From positions 1-64,000 of the forward strand of contig NZ_JADOVG010000020.1 of NCBI RefSeq assembly GCF_015752205.1: a DNA stretch of 64,000 nt, written 5' to 3'. This document shows positions 1 through 9,554 of the stretch, piece by piece. Origin of the DNA: Polaromonas sp. CG_9.7. Its GTDB lineage: Bacteria; Pseudomonadota; Gammaproteobacteria; Burkholderiales; Burkholderiaceae_C. A model generated the notes under the pieces. That model ran no database searches and had not been told where the DNA came from. It saw only the letters and a list, made by a program, of their open reading frames with translations. Each line of letters begins with the position of its first letter. Position 1 is the stretch's first letter. The translations under genes and the position numbers were made by a program.

Positions 1-631
1 AGTTGATTCGTTCAGAATTGTCGCCAGCGGTCAGCAGGAGTTGGGCAGCCGACTCCTTTCCAATCGAGTTGCACGCCAGAAGATTTGGGGCCAGCAGACC
101 TGAAGTGGCACCGCTATGGGCCCAATGCTGGGGTCAACACGTTGAAAGAGTTCTTGTGTACTGTTGACCGTGATGAGCACGAATGCTTTTTTTGCTGACC
201 GAGTCGTGGGCTGGCGCAATAGCAGTTCCATGCGAACAGACTTTGTTTTCTGCACGGGCACATTGGAGCAGGCCTTGTATGACCGCCAGCCTGAGCGCGC
301 CGGCGCGCTGATTCACCATAACGACAGGGGTTCGAAATACGTGTCCATTCGGTACAGCGAGCGGCTTGCAGAAGCAGGCATTGTGCCCTCTATGGGCAGC
401 AAAGGCGACAGTCATGACAACGCTTTGGCTGAAACCAGCAACGGCCTGAACAAGACCGTATTAATTCACCTTAGGGCGCCTTGGAAAACCAAGCAATCAC
501 TGGAACTTGCCACGCTTGATTGGGTGTCCTGGTTTAATCATCACCGACTACTGGAGCCTATCGGATACATTCCCCCTGCCAAAGCTTAAGAAAACTACTC
601 TCAGCAATTAGCCTGTCAGGCCGTCATGTAG
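1..631 (+). pseudogene. IS3-family transposase OrfB remnant (decayed)
   Basis: The readable part (164-589) is the C-terminal half of an IS3-family DDE transposase: the segment VVGWRNSSSMRTDF, then IHHNDRGSKYVS, then DNALAET. The Asp of HND and the Glu of ALAET are 35 residues apart, the D(35)E spacing typical of IS3 OrfB. The usual ending FNHHRLLEPIGYIPP follows. A TAA at 587-589 interrupts the frame, but the normal C-terminus (ENYSQQLACQAV) continues in frame to a TAG at 629-631, so this is a nonsense mutation. Upstream of 164 the reading frame breaks down and the first catalytic Asp region cannot be read cleanly. The element also runs off the window edge. No intact transposase could be made from it. 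Confidence 0.85.
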
Positions 632-663
632 GTCTGAATTACCCCAACGGGCCTTCACGAAAC

Positions 664-770
664 TGAACTGACCCCCAGAAGTTGGACAAACTTCAAAGGG
701 GTTTATGAGGAAGTACAAAACGGAGTTCAAGCTTCAGGTCGTTAATAGCTTTTTGGCCGGTGAAACCGCT
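664..770 (+). mobile_element. IS3-family left end with orfA stub
   Basis: At 664-691 there is a typical IS3-family terminal sequence (TGAACTGACCCCCAGAAGTT and onward). It is followed at 705 by an ATG opening MRKYKTEFKLQVVNSFLAGE, which is the normal N-terminus of an IS3 OrfA helix-turn-helix protein. Identity with OrfA stops after about 20 residues, near 765-770. From there the open frame is only the antisense of ppx. The element is therefore truncated, and its cut end lies within a few bases of the ppx stop codon. No matching right terminal repeat was seen for the upstream fragment, so the two IS pieces may come from different insertions. Confidence 0.75.
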
Positions 771-774
771 CCAA

Positions 775-2280
775 TCAACATTGCAATCCGGAAACGAGCA
801 GTGACCAGGGTGTTTTTTGCCACGCCAGAACTTCTTCCTGGAGCAAATACGCAGATTGAGGAAAAGCTTGAACCCAACCTGCGCGGCACGTCAGGCAAAA
901 GCGTCGACCTGGCTCGTCATCCCATTTGAGTTGCAGTCCCTTGAGATCTGGATCTCGCCTGGCATGGCACAAAATCACCGCCAGGCGCAAGCAAAGCAAT
1001 TGCTGGACGAACAGCCTGTCATCGAAATCAGCTTCCAGCTTGCGCAACTTACCCCGGTGGCCAAGCACCAAAAGGCTCAGGCGGTGCATTTCATGCACTG
1101 CAAAGCCTGGTGCATCGGCGTTATCAAGAATGTATGCGCCGTGCTTGTGGTAATAATTGTGCGAAATCTGGCAGCCAACTTCATGCAGTTGCGCCGCCCA
1201 GCCCAAGTTGCGCTGGGCATGCTGTAAGTGGACATCAGGCATGCCAGTACTCGCCAGTTTGAACAGGTGCAACGCCACCTTGCTCAAGCGCGCCGACTGC
1301 ACAGTGTCAGTGCTAAAGTTGTGGGCCAGCCTCTGCACACTCGTGCTGCGCACATCCGCAACGCCTTCATCACGGTCAACCAGGTCATAAAGCACACCAT
1401 GACGCAGTGCACCTTGCGCAGCTACCATCTGGTCAATGTCCAGCAGGTCGAACACTGCCCTGAGTACACTGATTCCACCGCCTATGACGGGCCGTCGGTC
1501 TTCCTTCATGCCTTCAAGTTTCAGACGTTCGGCTGTTTGTGCCTTGATCAAGCGATCCAGCAGCCAATCGAGGCCTGCGCGCGTTACGACACCGGGCGGC
1601 CAGCCTGCAGCAGTGAGCATCTCGCAGACCGCGTTTATTGTTCCAGACGAACCATATGCCGTATCCCAAGCGCCTGAATGGTATGTGTTTATGGTTTCAT
1701 CAAGTACCGCCTTGGCGGCAATTTGAGCCTGTTCGAAGGCGCTTGCAGTGAACTGGCCTTCAGGGAAATAGCGCATCGACCAGGCCACACTGCCTACTTG
1801 ATATGACTCCAGGATATGGGCTTGCAGGCCCTGACCAAGAATCATTTCGGTCGAGCGTCCGCCAATATCGATCACCATGCGGCGCTCGTCTGACTGGGAC
1901 AGCAAATGTGCGACACCTTGATAAATTAACCGGGCTTCCTCGCGGCCAGCAATCACGTCGATTGGAAAACCAAGCAGTTTCTGGCCGCGTTTGATGAAGT
2001 CGTCGCGGTTGACGGCTTCGCGCAGCGTCTGCGTGGCTACTGCGCGGACCTGATCTTTTTCGAATCCTGCCAGGCGCTCACCAAACCGAGCCAGGCAGTC
2101 CCAGCCACGTTGCATGGCGTCTTGTGACAGCCTTCGCTCGGCGTCCAGTCCGTTGCCCTGGCGCACAGTTTCCTTGAGGTATTCAATGCGATGGATACGG
2201 CCATGGTCTAACCTGCCGATTTCAAGGCGAAAGCTGTTGGACCCCAAGTCCACAGCGGCAAGCAGTGTTCCGTTTTGCAT
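775..2280 (-). CDS. ppx: exopolyphosphatase (Ppx/GppA family)
   Basis: Cytoplasmic enzyme that releases orthophosphate from polyphosphate chains. The N-terminus carries the actin-like ATPase-fold phosphate loop AAVDLGSNSFRLEIGRL. A second loop, VIDIGGRSTEMILG, and the GSSGTINAV segment follow. The C-terminal third, including HEVGCQISHNYYHKHGAYIL, is the HD-like domain of long Ppx proteins. Translation most likely starts at the ATG at 2280 (MQNGTLLAAVD, 501 aa), because the 21 codons of upstream open frame to 2343 are not family-like. It is divergent from the pst operon, a common setting for polyphosphate genes, but no ppk is present in the window. The stop codon lies against an IS3 remnant. 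The last residues (LLVSGLQC) may have been rewritten by that junction, although the TPW motif just before them is intact. Confidence 0.93.
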   Translation of the reverse strand: MQNGTLLAAVDLGSNSFRLEIGRLDHGRIHRIEYLKETVRQGNGLDAERRLSQDAMQRGWDCLARFGERLAGFEKDQVRAVATQTLREAVNRDDFIKRGQKLLGFPIDVIAGREEARLIYQGVAHLLSQSDERRMVIDIGGRSTEMILGQGLQAHILESYQVGSVAWSMRYFPEGQFTASAFEQAQIAAKAVLDETINTYHSGAWDTAYGSSGTINAVCEMLTAAGWPPGVVTRAGLDWLLDRLIKAQTAERLKLEGMKEDRRPVIGGGISVLRAVFDLLDIDQMVAAQGALRHGVLYDLVDRDEGVADVRSTSVQRLAHNFSTDTVQSARLSKVALHLFKLASTGMPDVHLQHAQRNLGWAAQLHEVGCQISHNYYHKHGAYILDNADAPGFAVHEMHRLSLLVLGHRGKLRKLEADFDDRLFVQQLLCLRLAVILCHARRDPDLKGLQLKWDDEPGRRFCLTCRAGWVQAFPQSAYLLQEEVLAWQKTPWSLLVSGLQC

Positions 2281-2488
2281 GTTCAGGTTTTTTGATGAAA
2301 AGTCAGCATAGCATTCAGGCGACGGCCATTTTTGCTCCGTCACGCGGGCATGAAGCGGGTTGTCTGCCGATCAGGGGGCCATCCGGTGTCAGGATGCGTC
2401 GCATGGCTGCAACCCATTGGCACCGCTTGATGATGCAAGACGGCAGGGGCATGATGATGTCTCAGTGATTGGGAATGCGTATTTATTT

Positions 2489-2545
2489 GCTATAAATTAA
2501 GTAGCTTAAAGTGTAATTCCATTAAGCGCTTAGCCCATAAATCAT
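2489..2545 (+). repeat. AT-rich ~60-bp repeat, intergenic copy
   Basis: Begins GCTATAAATTAAGTAGCT and ends near AAGCGCTTAGCCCATAAAT. It matches the copy at 45344-45404 in the layout GCTAT, then TAGCT, then GCGC, then an AT-rich end. Confidence 0.6.
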
Positions 2546-2777
2546 GATAAAAAGGTGTGTCTAAAACCGCCTCTGCCTGCTACGACTGTTCGTAGTCGTT
2601 AGACAAGCATGATGCCATTTGGTCGCCACAATGTCGTGTGTCTGCGTCAGCGCTTTACCGCACGTCACAAAGTTATTCGTCTTGAATATTAATAGCGCAG
2701 CTCGACTGCGTGACTTGTCACTGCGGTTTTACATCATTGCCATGAAGCAGGGCAGCCAAAAGTTTAGGCAGAATTCA

Positions 2778-2804
2778 TGACCGCGCGATGACAAAAATTT
2801 GACA
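2778..2804 (-). promoter_or_regulatory. leftward PhoB-type half-sites
   Basis: On the minus strand TGTCA-type half-sites occur at 2800-2804 and 2789-2793, with a third, GGTCA, at 2778-2782. They are exactly 11 bp apart, the helical spacing of Pho boxes. A possible -10 element (TAAACT on the minus strand) lies at 2761-2766, 11 bp beyond the last half-site. This geometry would drive a leftward transcript toward ppx. Confidence 0.55.
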
Positions 2805-2854
2805 ATTTCAAGATACGTATTTGTTGCGCCAACGCGCGCAAGGCGACTGCACGG

Positions 2855-2886
2855 CTGTCACAAATTTGTCACACAAGGCTTTTAAA
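2855..2886 (+). promoter_or_regulatory. Pho box and promoter of pstS
   Basis: CTGTCACAAATTTGTCAC at 2855-2872 contains two TGTCA half-sites 11 bp apart, very close to the classical PhoB box. A -10-like TTTAAA at 2881-2886 follows at the expected distance. In Pho-regulated promoters the box replaces the -35 element, so pstS should be switched on by phosphorylated PhoB during phosphate limitation. Confidence 0.85.
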
Positions 2887-2924
2887 GTGAAGACATCTTT
2901 CTTACCAACTGCAAAGGTGTTCTG

Positions 2925-3968
2925 ATGAAATCGACTTTCAAAGCTTCCGTGACCCTGACCATGGGCGCCGCCCTGATGTCATTTGCTGCATTTTCAGCCG
3001 CACAGAATGTGACCGGTGCAGGCGCTACCTTCCCGGCGCCCCTGTACTCCAAGTGGGCTGCCGATTACAACAAGGCCACCAATATCAAGATCAATTACCA
3101 GTCAGTCGGTTCGGGCGCTGGAATTCGACAGATCGAGGCCAAGACTGTGGATTTTGGTGCGTCGGACATGCCGTTGAAGGACGAAGAACTGGCCAGCAAA
3201 GGCCTTATGCAATTTCCTACCGTGATTGGCGGCGTGGTTCCCGTGGTGAACATCAAGGGCATTGCGCCTGGCCAGCTGAAATTGACTGGTCAGGTGCTGG
3301 GCGACATCTACCTGGGCAAGATCACCCAATGGAACGATCCGGCCCTGAAGGCGCTGAACCCGGGCCTGGCTTTGCCTGACGCGGCCATTGCACCGGTGCG
3401 ACGCGCCGACGGTTCTGGTACCAGTTTTATCTTCACCAACTACCTGAGCAAGGTCAATTCCGAGTGGAAGTCCAAGGTGGGCGAGGGCACGGCGGTCAAC
3501 TGGCCTGTCGGTGCCGGTGGCAAGGGCAACGAGGGCGTTGCCGCTTTCGTTGGCCGTTTGCCGAACTCGATTGGCTACCTGGAATATGCCTACATCAAGC
3601 AAAACAAGCTGACGTATGCACTGATGAAAAATGCAGACGGCAATTTTGTGTCACCCGATGATGGCTCGTTCAAGGCCGCCGCCGCGGGTGCCCAGTGGGC
3701 CAAGAGCTTTTACCAGATCCTGACCGAGCAGCCTGGCAAGGACGCTTGGCCCCTGACCGGCGCCACGTTCATCTTGATGCACAAGGCGCAGGACAAGCCG
3801 GAGCAAGCCGCCTCGTCGCTGAAGTTTTTTGAATGGGCCTATAAAAATGGCGACCAGACCGCTGCCGCGCTTGACTATGTGCCAATGCCTGACAGTGTGA
3901 AAAGCGTTATTGCAAAATCCTGGGCCGAGGTGAAGGACACGTCTGGCAAAGCCATTGCCTATAAATAA
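2925..3968 (+). CDS. pstS: phosphate ABC transporter, periplasmic binding protein
   Basis: Captures orthophosphate in the periplasm and delivers it to PstCAB. The first 26 residues are a signal peptide (positive start, hydrophobic core, FSAA cleavage region), leaving a mature N-terminus [15 protein letters not shown], the hallmark of PstS. The phosphate-contacting segments [19 protein letters not shown] and [16 protein letters not shown] are intact. The length of 347 aa is normal. It is the first gene of the pst-pho operon, directly behind a Pho box. An A10 run lies in the 48-bp gap before pstC. Confidence 0.97.
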   Translation: MKSTFKASVTLTMGAALMSFAAFSAAQNVTGAGATFPAPLYSKWAADYNKATNIKINYQSVGSGAGIRQIEAKTVDFGASDMPLKDEELASKGLMQFPTVIGGVVPVVNIKGIAPGQLKLTGQVLGDIYLGKITQWNDPALKALNPGLALPDAAIAPVRRADGSGTSFIFTNYLSKVNSEWKSKVGEGTAVNWPVGAGGKGNEGVAAFVGRLPNSIGYLEYAYIKQNKLTYALMKNADGNFVSPDDGSFKAAAAGAQWAKSFYQILTEQPGKDAWPLTGATFILMHKAQDKPEQAASSLKFFEWAYKNGDQTAAALDYVPMPDSVKSVIAKSWAEVKDTSGKAIAYK

Positions 3969-4016
3969 GTAAAAAAAAAACGGTTTCGCGCCTTTACCAA
4001 TACAGGGGTTTATTTC

Positions 4017-5048
4017 GTGTCCTCTACACTTCCGGCACACCGGGCCACTTTGGAGTTTCCGGCAACAGCAACCGGACGCGCCATGACCAATCCTCCCCCT
4101 GTCAGACCTTTAAAGCGAAGCCCGCTGCCCGACAAAATTTTTGGCTGGGCAGCGCTGGGCGCCGCATTGATCACGCTTGCTTTGTTGTTTGCCATTCTGT
4201 TGTCACTGGTCATTGGCGCCTGGCCGGCCATCAGCAAGTATGGCCTTGGTTTTCTGACCAGCAGCGTCTGGGACCCGGTTAAAAACGAGTACGGCGGGCT
4301 GGTGATGATCTATGGCACGCTGGCCACATCCTTCATTGCGCTGTTCATTGCAGTGCCGGTGAGCTTTGGCATTGCACTGTTCCTGACCGAGCTGTCGCCG
4401 GCCTGGCTCAAGCGTCCGCTGGGAACGGCCATCGAACTGCTGGCTGCCGTCCCCTCAATTGTCTACGGCATGTGGGGGCTGCTGGTGTTTGGCCCGATCC
4501 TGGCGACGTATGTGCAGCAGCCGCTGCAAGCCATGTTCAGCGACGTGCCTTACCTGGGCGCCCTGTTTTCAGGTCCGCCGGTTGGCATTGGCATTTTGTC
4601 TGCCGGCATCATCCTGGCGATCATGATCATCCCGTTTATCGCGTCGGTGATGCGTGACGTGTTTGAGGTCACTCCGGTGCTGCTCAAGGAATCAGCTTAT
4701 GGCCTGGGCGCCACGACTTGGGAAGTGGTGTCCAAGGTCGTGCTTCCCTACACCAAGGCTGGCGTGATGGGCGGCATCATGCTGGGGCTTGGCCGTGCAT
4801 TGGGCGAAACCATGGCGGTGACGTTTGTCATCGGCAACTTCAACCAGCTCGATTCCCTGAGCCTGTTCCAGGCAGCCAACAGCATCACGTCGGCGCTGGC
4901 CAACGAGTTCGCCGAGGCCGGCGAAGGCCTGCACCAGGCGTCATTGATCTATCTGGGGCTGGTGTTGTTCTTCATCACTTTCGTGGTGCTGTCGCTGTCC
5001 AAGCTGCTGCTGTCGCAGTTACAGAAAAATGAAGGAGTCAAGACATGA
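4017..5048 (+). CDS. pstC: phosphate ABC transporter, permease PstC
   Basis: Inner-membrane permease subunit forming the phosphate channel with PstA. About six hydrophobic helices are visible, beginning with [18 protein letters not shown]. The EAA-type loop that contacts PstB reads [22 protein letters not shown]. The annotated GTG start at 4017 has an AGGGG Shine-Dalgarno 9 bases upstream. An ATG at 4083 would give a protein 22 residues shorter, and the choice is not settled. The stop overlaps pstA by 4 bases (ATGA), indicating translational coupling. Confidence 0.95.
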   Translation: MSSTLPAHRATLEFPATATGRAMTNPPPVRPLKRSPLPDKIFGWAALGAALITLALLFAILLSLVIGAWPAISKYGLGFLTSSVWDPVKNEYGGLVMIYGTLATSFIALFIAVPVSFGIALFLTELSPAWLKRPLGTAIELLAAVPSIVYGMWGLLVFGPILATYVQQPLQAMFSDVPYLGALFSGPPVGIGILSAGIILAIMIIPFIASVMRDVFEVTPVLLKESAYGLGATTWEVVSKVVLPYTKAGVMGGIMLGLGRALGETMAVTFVIGNFNQLDSLSLFQAANSITSALANEFAEAGEGLHQASLIYLGLVLFFITFVVLSLSKLLLSQLQKNEGVKT

Positions 5049-5917
5049 GCGCCGTCATGCAAAACCCTGCGCAGGCCGCGCGCCTGGCGCGGTTTGCCCA
5101 GCGCAAGCGCGTCAATCAGGTTGCGCTGGTGCTGTCGTTCGGGGCCATGTGCTTTGGCCTGTTCTGGCTGTTCTGGATACTGTGGGAAACCGTCAGGCTG
5201 GGTATCGGCGGCATCACGTTGGCCACCTTTACCCAGATGACGCCGGCGCCGAACGAGGAAGGTGGAATTGCCAATGCGATTTACGGCTCGTTTTTGATGG
5301 TGATGCTTTCGACCTTTGTCGGCACACCGATTGGCATCATGGCTGGCATCTACCTGGCCGAGTACAACACCAAGGGCTGGCTTGCGTCGGTGACGCGCTT
5401 TGTCAACGATATTTTGCTATCGGCGCCATCCATCGTCATCGGCCTGTTTGTCTATACGGTTGTAGTGTCGCGCTTTCATTCATTTTCAGGCTGGGCTGGC
5501 GTCATCGCGCTGGCACTGATCGTGATTCCGGTGGTGATCCGTACCACCGAGAACATGCTGCAGCTGATTCCACCGGGGCTGCGTGAAGCCGCCTACGCGC
5601 TGGGCGCGCCGAAGTGGAAAGTGATCACCCAGATCACCTTGCGTGCGGCCCGGGCTGGCGTGGTCACCGGCATCCTGTTGGCCGTGGCGCGCATTGCCGG
5701 TGAAACCGCCCCCTTGCTGTTCACCGCGCTGAGCAACCAGTTCTGGACCTCGAACCTGAGCGAGCCGATGGCCAGCCTGCCGGTGACGATCTTCAAGTTC
5801 GCGATGAGCCCGTATGAAAACTGGCAAAAACTGGCCTGGGCCGGTGTGTTCATCATCACTATGGCGGTGTTGGGCTTGAATATCCTTGCGCGCGTCCTGA
5901 CGCGCAAAAAAGACTGA
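5045..5917 (+). CDS. pstA: phosphate ABC transporter, permease PstA
   Basis: Second permease subunit of the Pst channel. Several strongly hydrophobic helices are seen, with the cytoplasmic EAA loop [20 protein letters not shown] in the expected place and the family segment [17 protein letters not shown]-like near residue 220. At 290 aa it matches the usual family size. The ATG overlaps the pstC stop, and 25 to 55 bases separate it from pstB depending on the pstB start. Confidence 0.96.
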   Translation: MSAVMQNPAQAARLARFAQRKRVNQVALVLSFGAMCFGLFWLFWILWETVRLGIGGITLATFTQMTPAPNEEGGIANAIYGSFLMVMLSTFVGTPIGIMAGIYLAEYNTKGWLASVTRFVNDILLSAPSIVIGLFVYTVVVSRFHSFSGWAGVIALALIVIPVVIRTTENMLQLIPPGLREAAYALGAPKWKVITQITLRAARAGVVTGILLAVARIAGETAPLLFTALSNQFWTSNLSEPMASLPVTIFKFAMSPYENWQKLAWAGVFIITMAVLGLNILARVLTRKKD

Positions 5918-5942
5918 TTGTCCGGCCAACCCCGGCCCGGCG

Positions 5943-6752
5943 TTGAACAAGCTCTCCAAGACTAGGCAAATGATGGAAACCCTGAACGCAATCCGCGAAA
6001 AATCAAAAATTTCAGTCAAGAACCTGAATTTTTACTATGGCAAATTTCATGCCCTGAAGAACATCAACCTGGAAATCCCCGAGCACAAGGTCACCGCCTT
6101 CATCGGTCCTTCGGGCTGCGGCAAATCGACGCTTCTGAGGGTTTTAAACCGGATGTACGCGCTTTACCCGGAGCAGCGCGCGCAGGGCGAAGTGCTGCTG
6201 GACGGCACCAACCTGCTCAGCTCCAAAGAGGACGTGGCACTGCTGCGGGCCAAGGTCGGTATGGTGTTCCAGAAACCCACGCCCTTCCCGATGTCGATCT
6301 ACGACAACATCGCCTTTGGCGTAAAGCTGTTTGAAAGCCTCAACTCGTCCGACATGGACGAACGGGTCGAATGGGCCTTGCGCAAGGCAGCGCTGTGGAA
6401 TGAGGTCAAGGACAAGCTCAACCAGAGCGGCTCCAGTCTGTCGGGCGGACAGCAGCAGCGGTTGTGCATTGCCCGGGGCATTGCCATCAAGCCCGAAGTG
6501 CTGCTGCTCGACGAGCCGTGTTCGGCACTGGACCCGATTTCCACCGCCAAGATCGAAGAGTTGATTTCCGAACTTAAAAACGACTACACCGTGGTCATCG
6601 TGACGCACAACATGCAGCAGGCGGCGCGCTGCAGCGACTACACCGCCTATATGTACCTGGGCGACCTGGTGGAATTCGGCGTTACCGAAGACATTTTCTT
6701 CAAGCCAAAGCGTCAGGAAACCGAAGACTACATCACCGGCCGTTTCGGCTGA
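5943..6752 (+). CDS. pstB: phosphate ABC transporter, ATPase PstB
   Basis: ATP-hydrolysing subunit that powers phosphate import. Walker A (GPSGCGKST), the Q-loop, the signature [15 protein letters not shown] and Walker B ([12 protein letters not shown]) are all present, followed by the His switch VTHNMQQA. The longest frame starts with TTG at 5943. Two tandem ATGs at 5970 and 5973 ([19 protein letters not shown]) fit the family better and would give about 260 aa, close to the 257 aa of E. coli PstB. I regard 5970 as the likelier start. Confidence 0.96.
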   Translation: MNKLSKTRQMMETLNAIREKSKISVKNLNFYYGKFHALKNINLEIPEHKVTAFIGPSGCGKSTLLRVLNRMYALYPEQRAQGEVLLDGTNLLSSKEDVALLRAKVGMVFQKPTPFPMSIYDNIAFGVKLFESLNSSDMDERVEWALRKAALWNEVKDKLNQSGSSLSGGQQQRLCIARGIAIKPEVLLLDEPCSALDPISTAKIEELISELKNDYTVVIVTHNMQQAARCSDYTAYMYLGDLVEFGVTEDIFFKPKRQETEDYITGRFG

Positions 6753-6774
6753 ACACACGCACAGGAACTGCATC

Positions 6775-7479
6775 ATGGTTGACAAACATTTATCCACCCA
6801 GTTCGACAGCGAACTCAACGCCGTCTCATCCCGCGTAATGGAACTCGGCGGGTTGGTGGAATCGCAGCTACGGCTGGCGATTCATGCGCTGTCCCAGTAC
6901 AGCGCCGAATGCGCCAACCAGGTCATCGAGACCGAGCTTCGCGTGAACAGCATGGAACTCGACATCGACCGCGAGCTGTCTTCGATCATCGCCCGGCGCC
7001 AGCCAACGGCGCGCGACTTGCGCCTGCTGATCGCGATTTCCAAAACCACTGCCAACCTGGAGCGTGCCGGAGACGAAGCCACCAAAATCGCGCGCATGGT
7101 CAAGTCCATCATGCAGAACGGCGCGTCGCGCACGCTCCCGTCGTCGGATTTGAGAGTCGCTGCTGACCTGGCTTCGGGTCTGCTGCGCAAGGCACTGGAT
7201 GCCTTTGCCCGACTGGACACGACGGCGGCGGTGTCCATCTTGAAGGAAGACGACCTGATCGATGCCGAGTTCGATGGTTTCGTACGCAAGCTCATCACCT
7301 ACATGATGGAAGACCCGCGTACTATTTCGGCCAGCCTGGACCTGTTGTTCATTGCCAAAGCCATTGAGCGCGTGGGCGACCATGCCAAGAACATCGCAGA
7401 ATTCATCATCTACATCGTCAAGGGTGCCGATGTGCGGCACAGCCCGATGGAGCAGGTCGAGTCAGTCGTCAAGTCCTGA
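6775..7479 (+). CDS. phoU: phosphate signalling protein PhoU
   Basis: Cytoplasmic helical-bundle protein that links Pst transport activity to the PhoR kinase and restrains the Pho regulon when phosphate is plentiful. Two PhoU repeats are visible: residues about 15-105, with RRQPTARDLRLLIAISKTTANLERAGDEA, and about 120-210, with the parallel segment LDLLFIAKAIERVGDHAKNIAE. The E/D-x-x-x-D metal-binding signatures occur in both (ERAGDEATK and ERVGDHAKN). It sits between pstB and phoB, and the phoB ATG follows after 6 bases. Confidence 0.97.
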   Translation: MVDKHLSTQFDSELNAVSSRVMELGGLVESQLRLAIHALSQYSAECANQVIETELRVNSMELDIDRELSSIIARRQPTARDLRLLIAISKTTANLERAGDEATKIARMVKSIMQNGASRTLPSSDLRVAADLASGLLRKALDAFARLDTTAAVSILKEDDLIDAEFDGFVRKLITYMMEDPRTISASLDLLFIAKAIERVGDHAKNIAEFIIYIVKGADVRHSPMEQVESVVKS

Positions 7480-7485
7480 GCCACC

Positions 7486-8211
7486 ATGAAGCACCTGCCC
7501 CGCGTATTGATCGTCGAGGACGAACCTGCCATTGCCGAACTCATCCAGGTCAATCTGAAGCATGGCGGTTTCATACCGGTACTGGCCTACGACAGTGTGG
7601 CCGCGCAGCGGGAACTCGACGCCGAATTGCCCGACGTGATCCTGCTCGACTGGATGCTGCCTGGCCAGAGCGGCCTGAGCCTGGCGCGTCACTGGCGCAA
7701 GCAGGAGCGCACCAAAAGCATTCCTATCCTGATGCTGACCGCGCGCGGCGATGAACCCGACAAGGTTGCCGGGCTGGACGCCGGCGCCGACGACTACATC
7801 ACCAAGCCCTTTTCAACGCAGGAACTGCTGGCCCGCATCCGCGCCGTGCTGCGCCGGCGTGCGCCCGAAGCACCAGGCGACCGGGTGACCGTGGGAGCGT
7901 TGGTGCTTGACGCTGCCACGCACCGCATCGCCTGGCAAAGCCAGGAGCTCAAGCTGGGGCCGACTGAGTTCAAGCTGCTGCACCACCTGATGAAACATCC
8001 GGAGCGGGTTCACAGCCGCGCCAGCCTGCTTGACAAGGTTTGGGGCGACCATGTGTTTATCGAGGAACGCACGGTTGATGTCCATGTCAAGCGCCTGCGT
8101 GAAGCGTTGGGACAGGCTGGCGCCATGGTGGAAACCGTCCGGGGGGCGGGCTACCGGCTGACCGGTAGCATGGCCAAACCTTCTGCTGCTCTGGCATCCC
8201 CGGAGTCATGA
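7486..8211 (+). CDS. phoB: phosphate regulon response regulator PhoB
   Basis: OmpR-family transcription activator that binds Pho boxes such as the one at 2855. The receiver domain holds the acidic pair VEDE near residue 10, the phospho-acceptor Asp55 (VILLDWMLPG) and the Lys of ITKPF. The C-terminal winged helix contains GPTEFKLLHHLMKHPERV and ends with VETVRGAGYRL. The stop overlaps the phoR start by 4 bases. Confidence 0.96.
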   Translation: MKHLPRVLIVEDEPAIAELIQVNLKHGGFIPVLAYDSVAAQRELDAELPDVILLDWMLPGQSGLSLARHWRKQERTKSIPILMLTARGDEPDKVAGLDAGADDYITKPFSTQELLARIRAVLRRRAPEAPGDRVTVGALVLDAATHRIAWQSQELKLGPTEFKLLHHLMKHPERVHSRASLLDKVWGDHVFIEERTVDVHVKRLREALGQAGAMVETVRGAGYRLTGSMAKPSAALASPES

Positions 8212-9554
8212 TCGGCCGCTGGATTGTCTGGATGGTTTTTGCGCTGGCGGGCGGGACACTGGGCTGGTGGCTGGCGTCGCGCGAAGGTCTGGCCTGGGGA
8301 TTGCTGCTGGGCGCTGCTGTCTGGCAATTTATGGACAGTTTTTATGCCCGGCGACTGTTGAACTGGCTTCGCTCTGAGCAAAGCAACGAAATGCCAGTGC
8401 TGATGGCCGGTCCCCAGCCGCGACTGCCCGGTGTTTGGGGCGAGTCGGCCGACCGGGTACGCCGCCTGCTGAAAAACCGCCACCAACAATACCGCGAAAG
8501 CCAGGCCCGTCTGGATGAATTCCTGGCGGCCCTGCAGGCGTCGCCCAATGGCGTGGTGTTGCTGGACGCCGAAGGGCGCATCGAATGGTGTAACCAGACG
8601 GCGGCTCAGCATTTCGGTTTTGATGCCCGGCGCGATCTCCAGCAGCATATTGCCAACCTGGTGCGCGACCCGGCTTTCAGTGCCTACATGACGGCTGCCA
8701 GTTTCGCGCATGAAGTACAGTTTCCGGGAAACTTCAACACCGCCGGCCGGCCGGTCAGGCTGTCGGTGCATGTGCATCCTTATGGCAAGAACAAGAAACT
8801 GCTGGTGTCGCGCGACATTACCGCGCTTGAGCAGGCCGAAGCCATGCGGCGCGATTTCGTTGCCAATGTGTCGCATGAAATCCGCACACCGCTGACGGTG
8901 GTAGCCGGTTTCATCGAGACGCTGCAAAACCTGCCACTTAAAAAACCCGAGCGTGACCGTTGCCTGGCGCTGATGGCCCAACAGTCGCAACGCATGCAGA
9001 CTTTGGTAGATGATTTGCTGACACTGTCGCGGCTGGAGGGTAGTCCGCTGCCTGGTACCCATGAATGGACCGCTGCCCACTTGTTGTTTTCGCAGTGCGA
9101 GCAGGAAGCCCGGGCGCTGTCCAGTGTGATGTCGCCGCAGGGGCATCAAATGGTGTTCGATGTCGGTCCAGCTTGCGACCTTGCAGGCATCGGGCGCGAA
9201 CTCGGCAGCGCCTTGTCGAATCTTGTAAACAATGCCGTTCGCTACACGCCTGAGGCCGGTTTGATCCGCGTCACCTGGACGCTGCTGCCGGATGGACGCG
9301 GCAGCTTTTGCGTCAGGGATTCAGGACCGGGTATTGCCGCTGAACACCTGCCGCGGCTGACTGAACGGTTTTACCGCATTGACCGCAGCCGTTCACGAGA
9401 GACTGGCGGAACTGGCTTGGGGCTGGCCATTGTCAAGCACGTAGCGCAGCGGCATGGGGCTGAACTGCAAATCGAGAGCCAGGTGGGGCAGGGTTCACGC
9501 TTTTGCATCATTTTTCCTGCAGCCCGGGTGCGTCGGCATCTTCAGCCAGTCTGA
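8208..9554 (+). CDS. phoR: phosphate regulon sensor histidine kinase PhoR
   Basis: Membrane-bound kinase that phosphorylates PhoB. Two short N-terminal transmembrane helices (residues about 1-45) lead into a linker and a PAS domain (about 105-200, NGVVLLDAEGRIEWCN). The dimerisation domain has its phospho-acceptor at His223 (VSHEIRTPLTVV). The ATPase domain has the N box NLVNNAVRYTPEAG, the G1 box DSGPGI and the G2 box GGTGLGLAIVKH. It has no large periplasmic domain, as usual for PhoR. Its last 13 bases overlap the convergent MATE gene. Confidence 0.95.
   Translation: MIGRWIVWMVFALAGGTLGWWLASREGLAWGLLLGAAVWQFMDSFYARRLLNWLRSEQSNEMPVLMAGPQPRLPGVWGESADRVRRLLKNRHQQYRESQARLDEFLAALQASPNGVVLLDAEGRIEWCNQTAAQHFGFDARRDLQQHIANLVRDPAFSAYMTAASFAHEVQFPGNFNTAGRPVRLSVHVHPYGKNKKLLVSRDITALEQAEAMRRDFVANVSHEIRTPLTVVAGFIETLQNLPLKKPERDRCLALMAQQSQRMQTLVDDLLTLSRLEGSPLPGTHEWTAAHLLFSQCEQEARALSSVMSPQGHQMVFDVGPACDLAGIGRELGSALSNLVNNAVRYTPEAGLIRVTWTLLPDGRGSFCVRDSGPGIAAEHLPRLTERFYRIDRSRSRETGGTGLGLAIVKHVAQRHGAELQIESQVGQGSRFCIIFPAARVRRHLQPV

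Larger units (their letters stand above)
2281..2924. promoter_or_regulatory. ppx-pstS regulatory gap
   Basis: A 640-base gap without a convincing gene. It holds one copy of the AT-rich ~60-bp repeat (2489-2545), a weak hairpin around 2580-2600, a set of leftward PhoB-type half-sites (2778-2804) and the pstS Pho box (2855-2872). The left half shows nothing else I can name. Confidence 0.6.

Noticed and set aside
664-770. A functional IS3 element
   Set aside because: Only one terminal repeat and about 20 codons of orfA remain. The neighbouring orfB has a stop codon and a degraded 5' half.
775-2280. ppx considered as an IS-disrupted pseudogene
   Set aside because: All catalytic motifs and the C-terminal domain are present. 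Only the last few residues could be affected by the IS junction.
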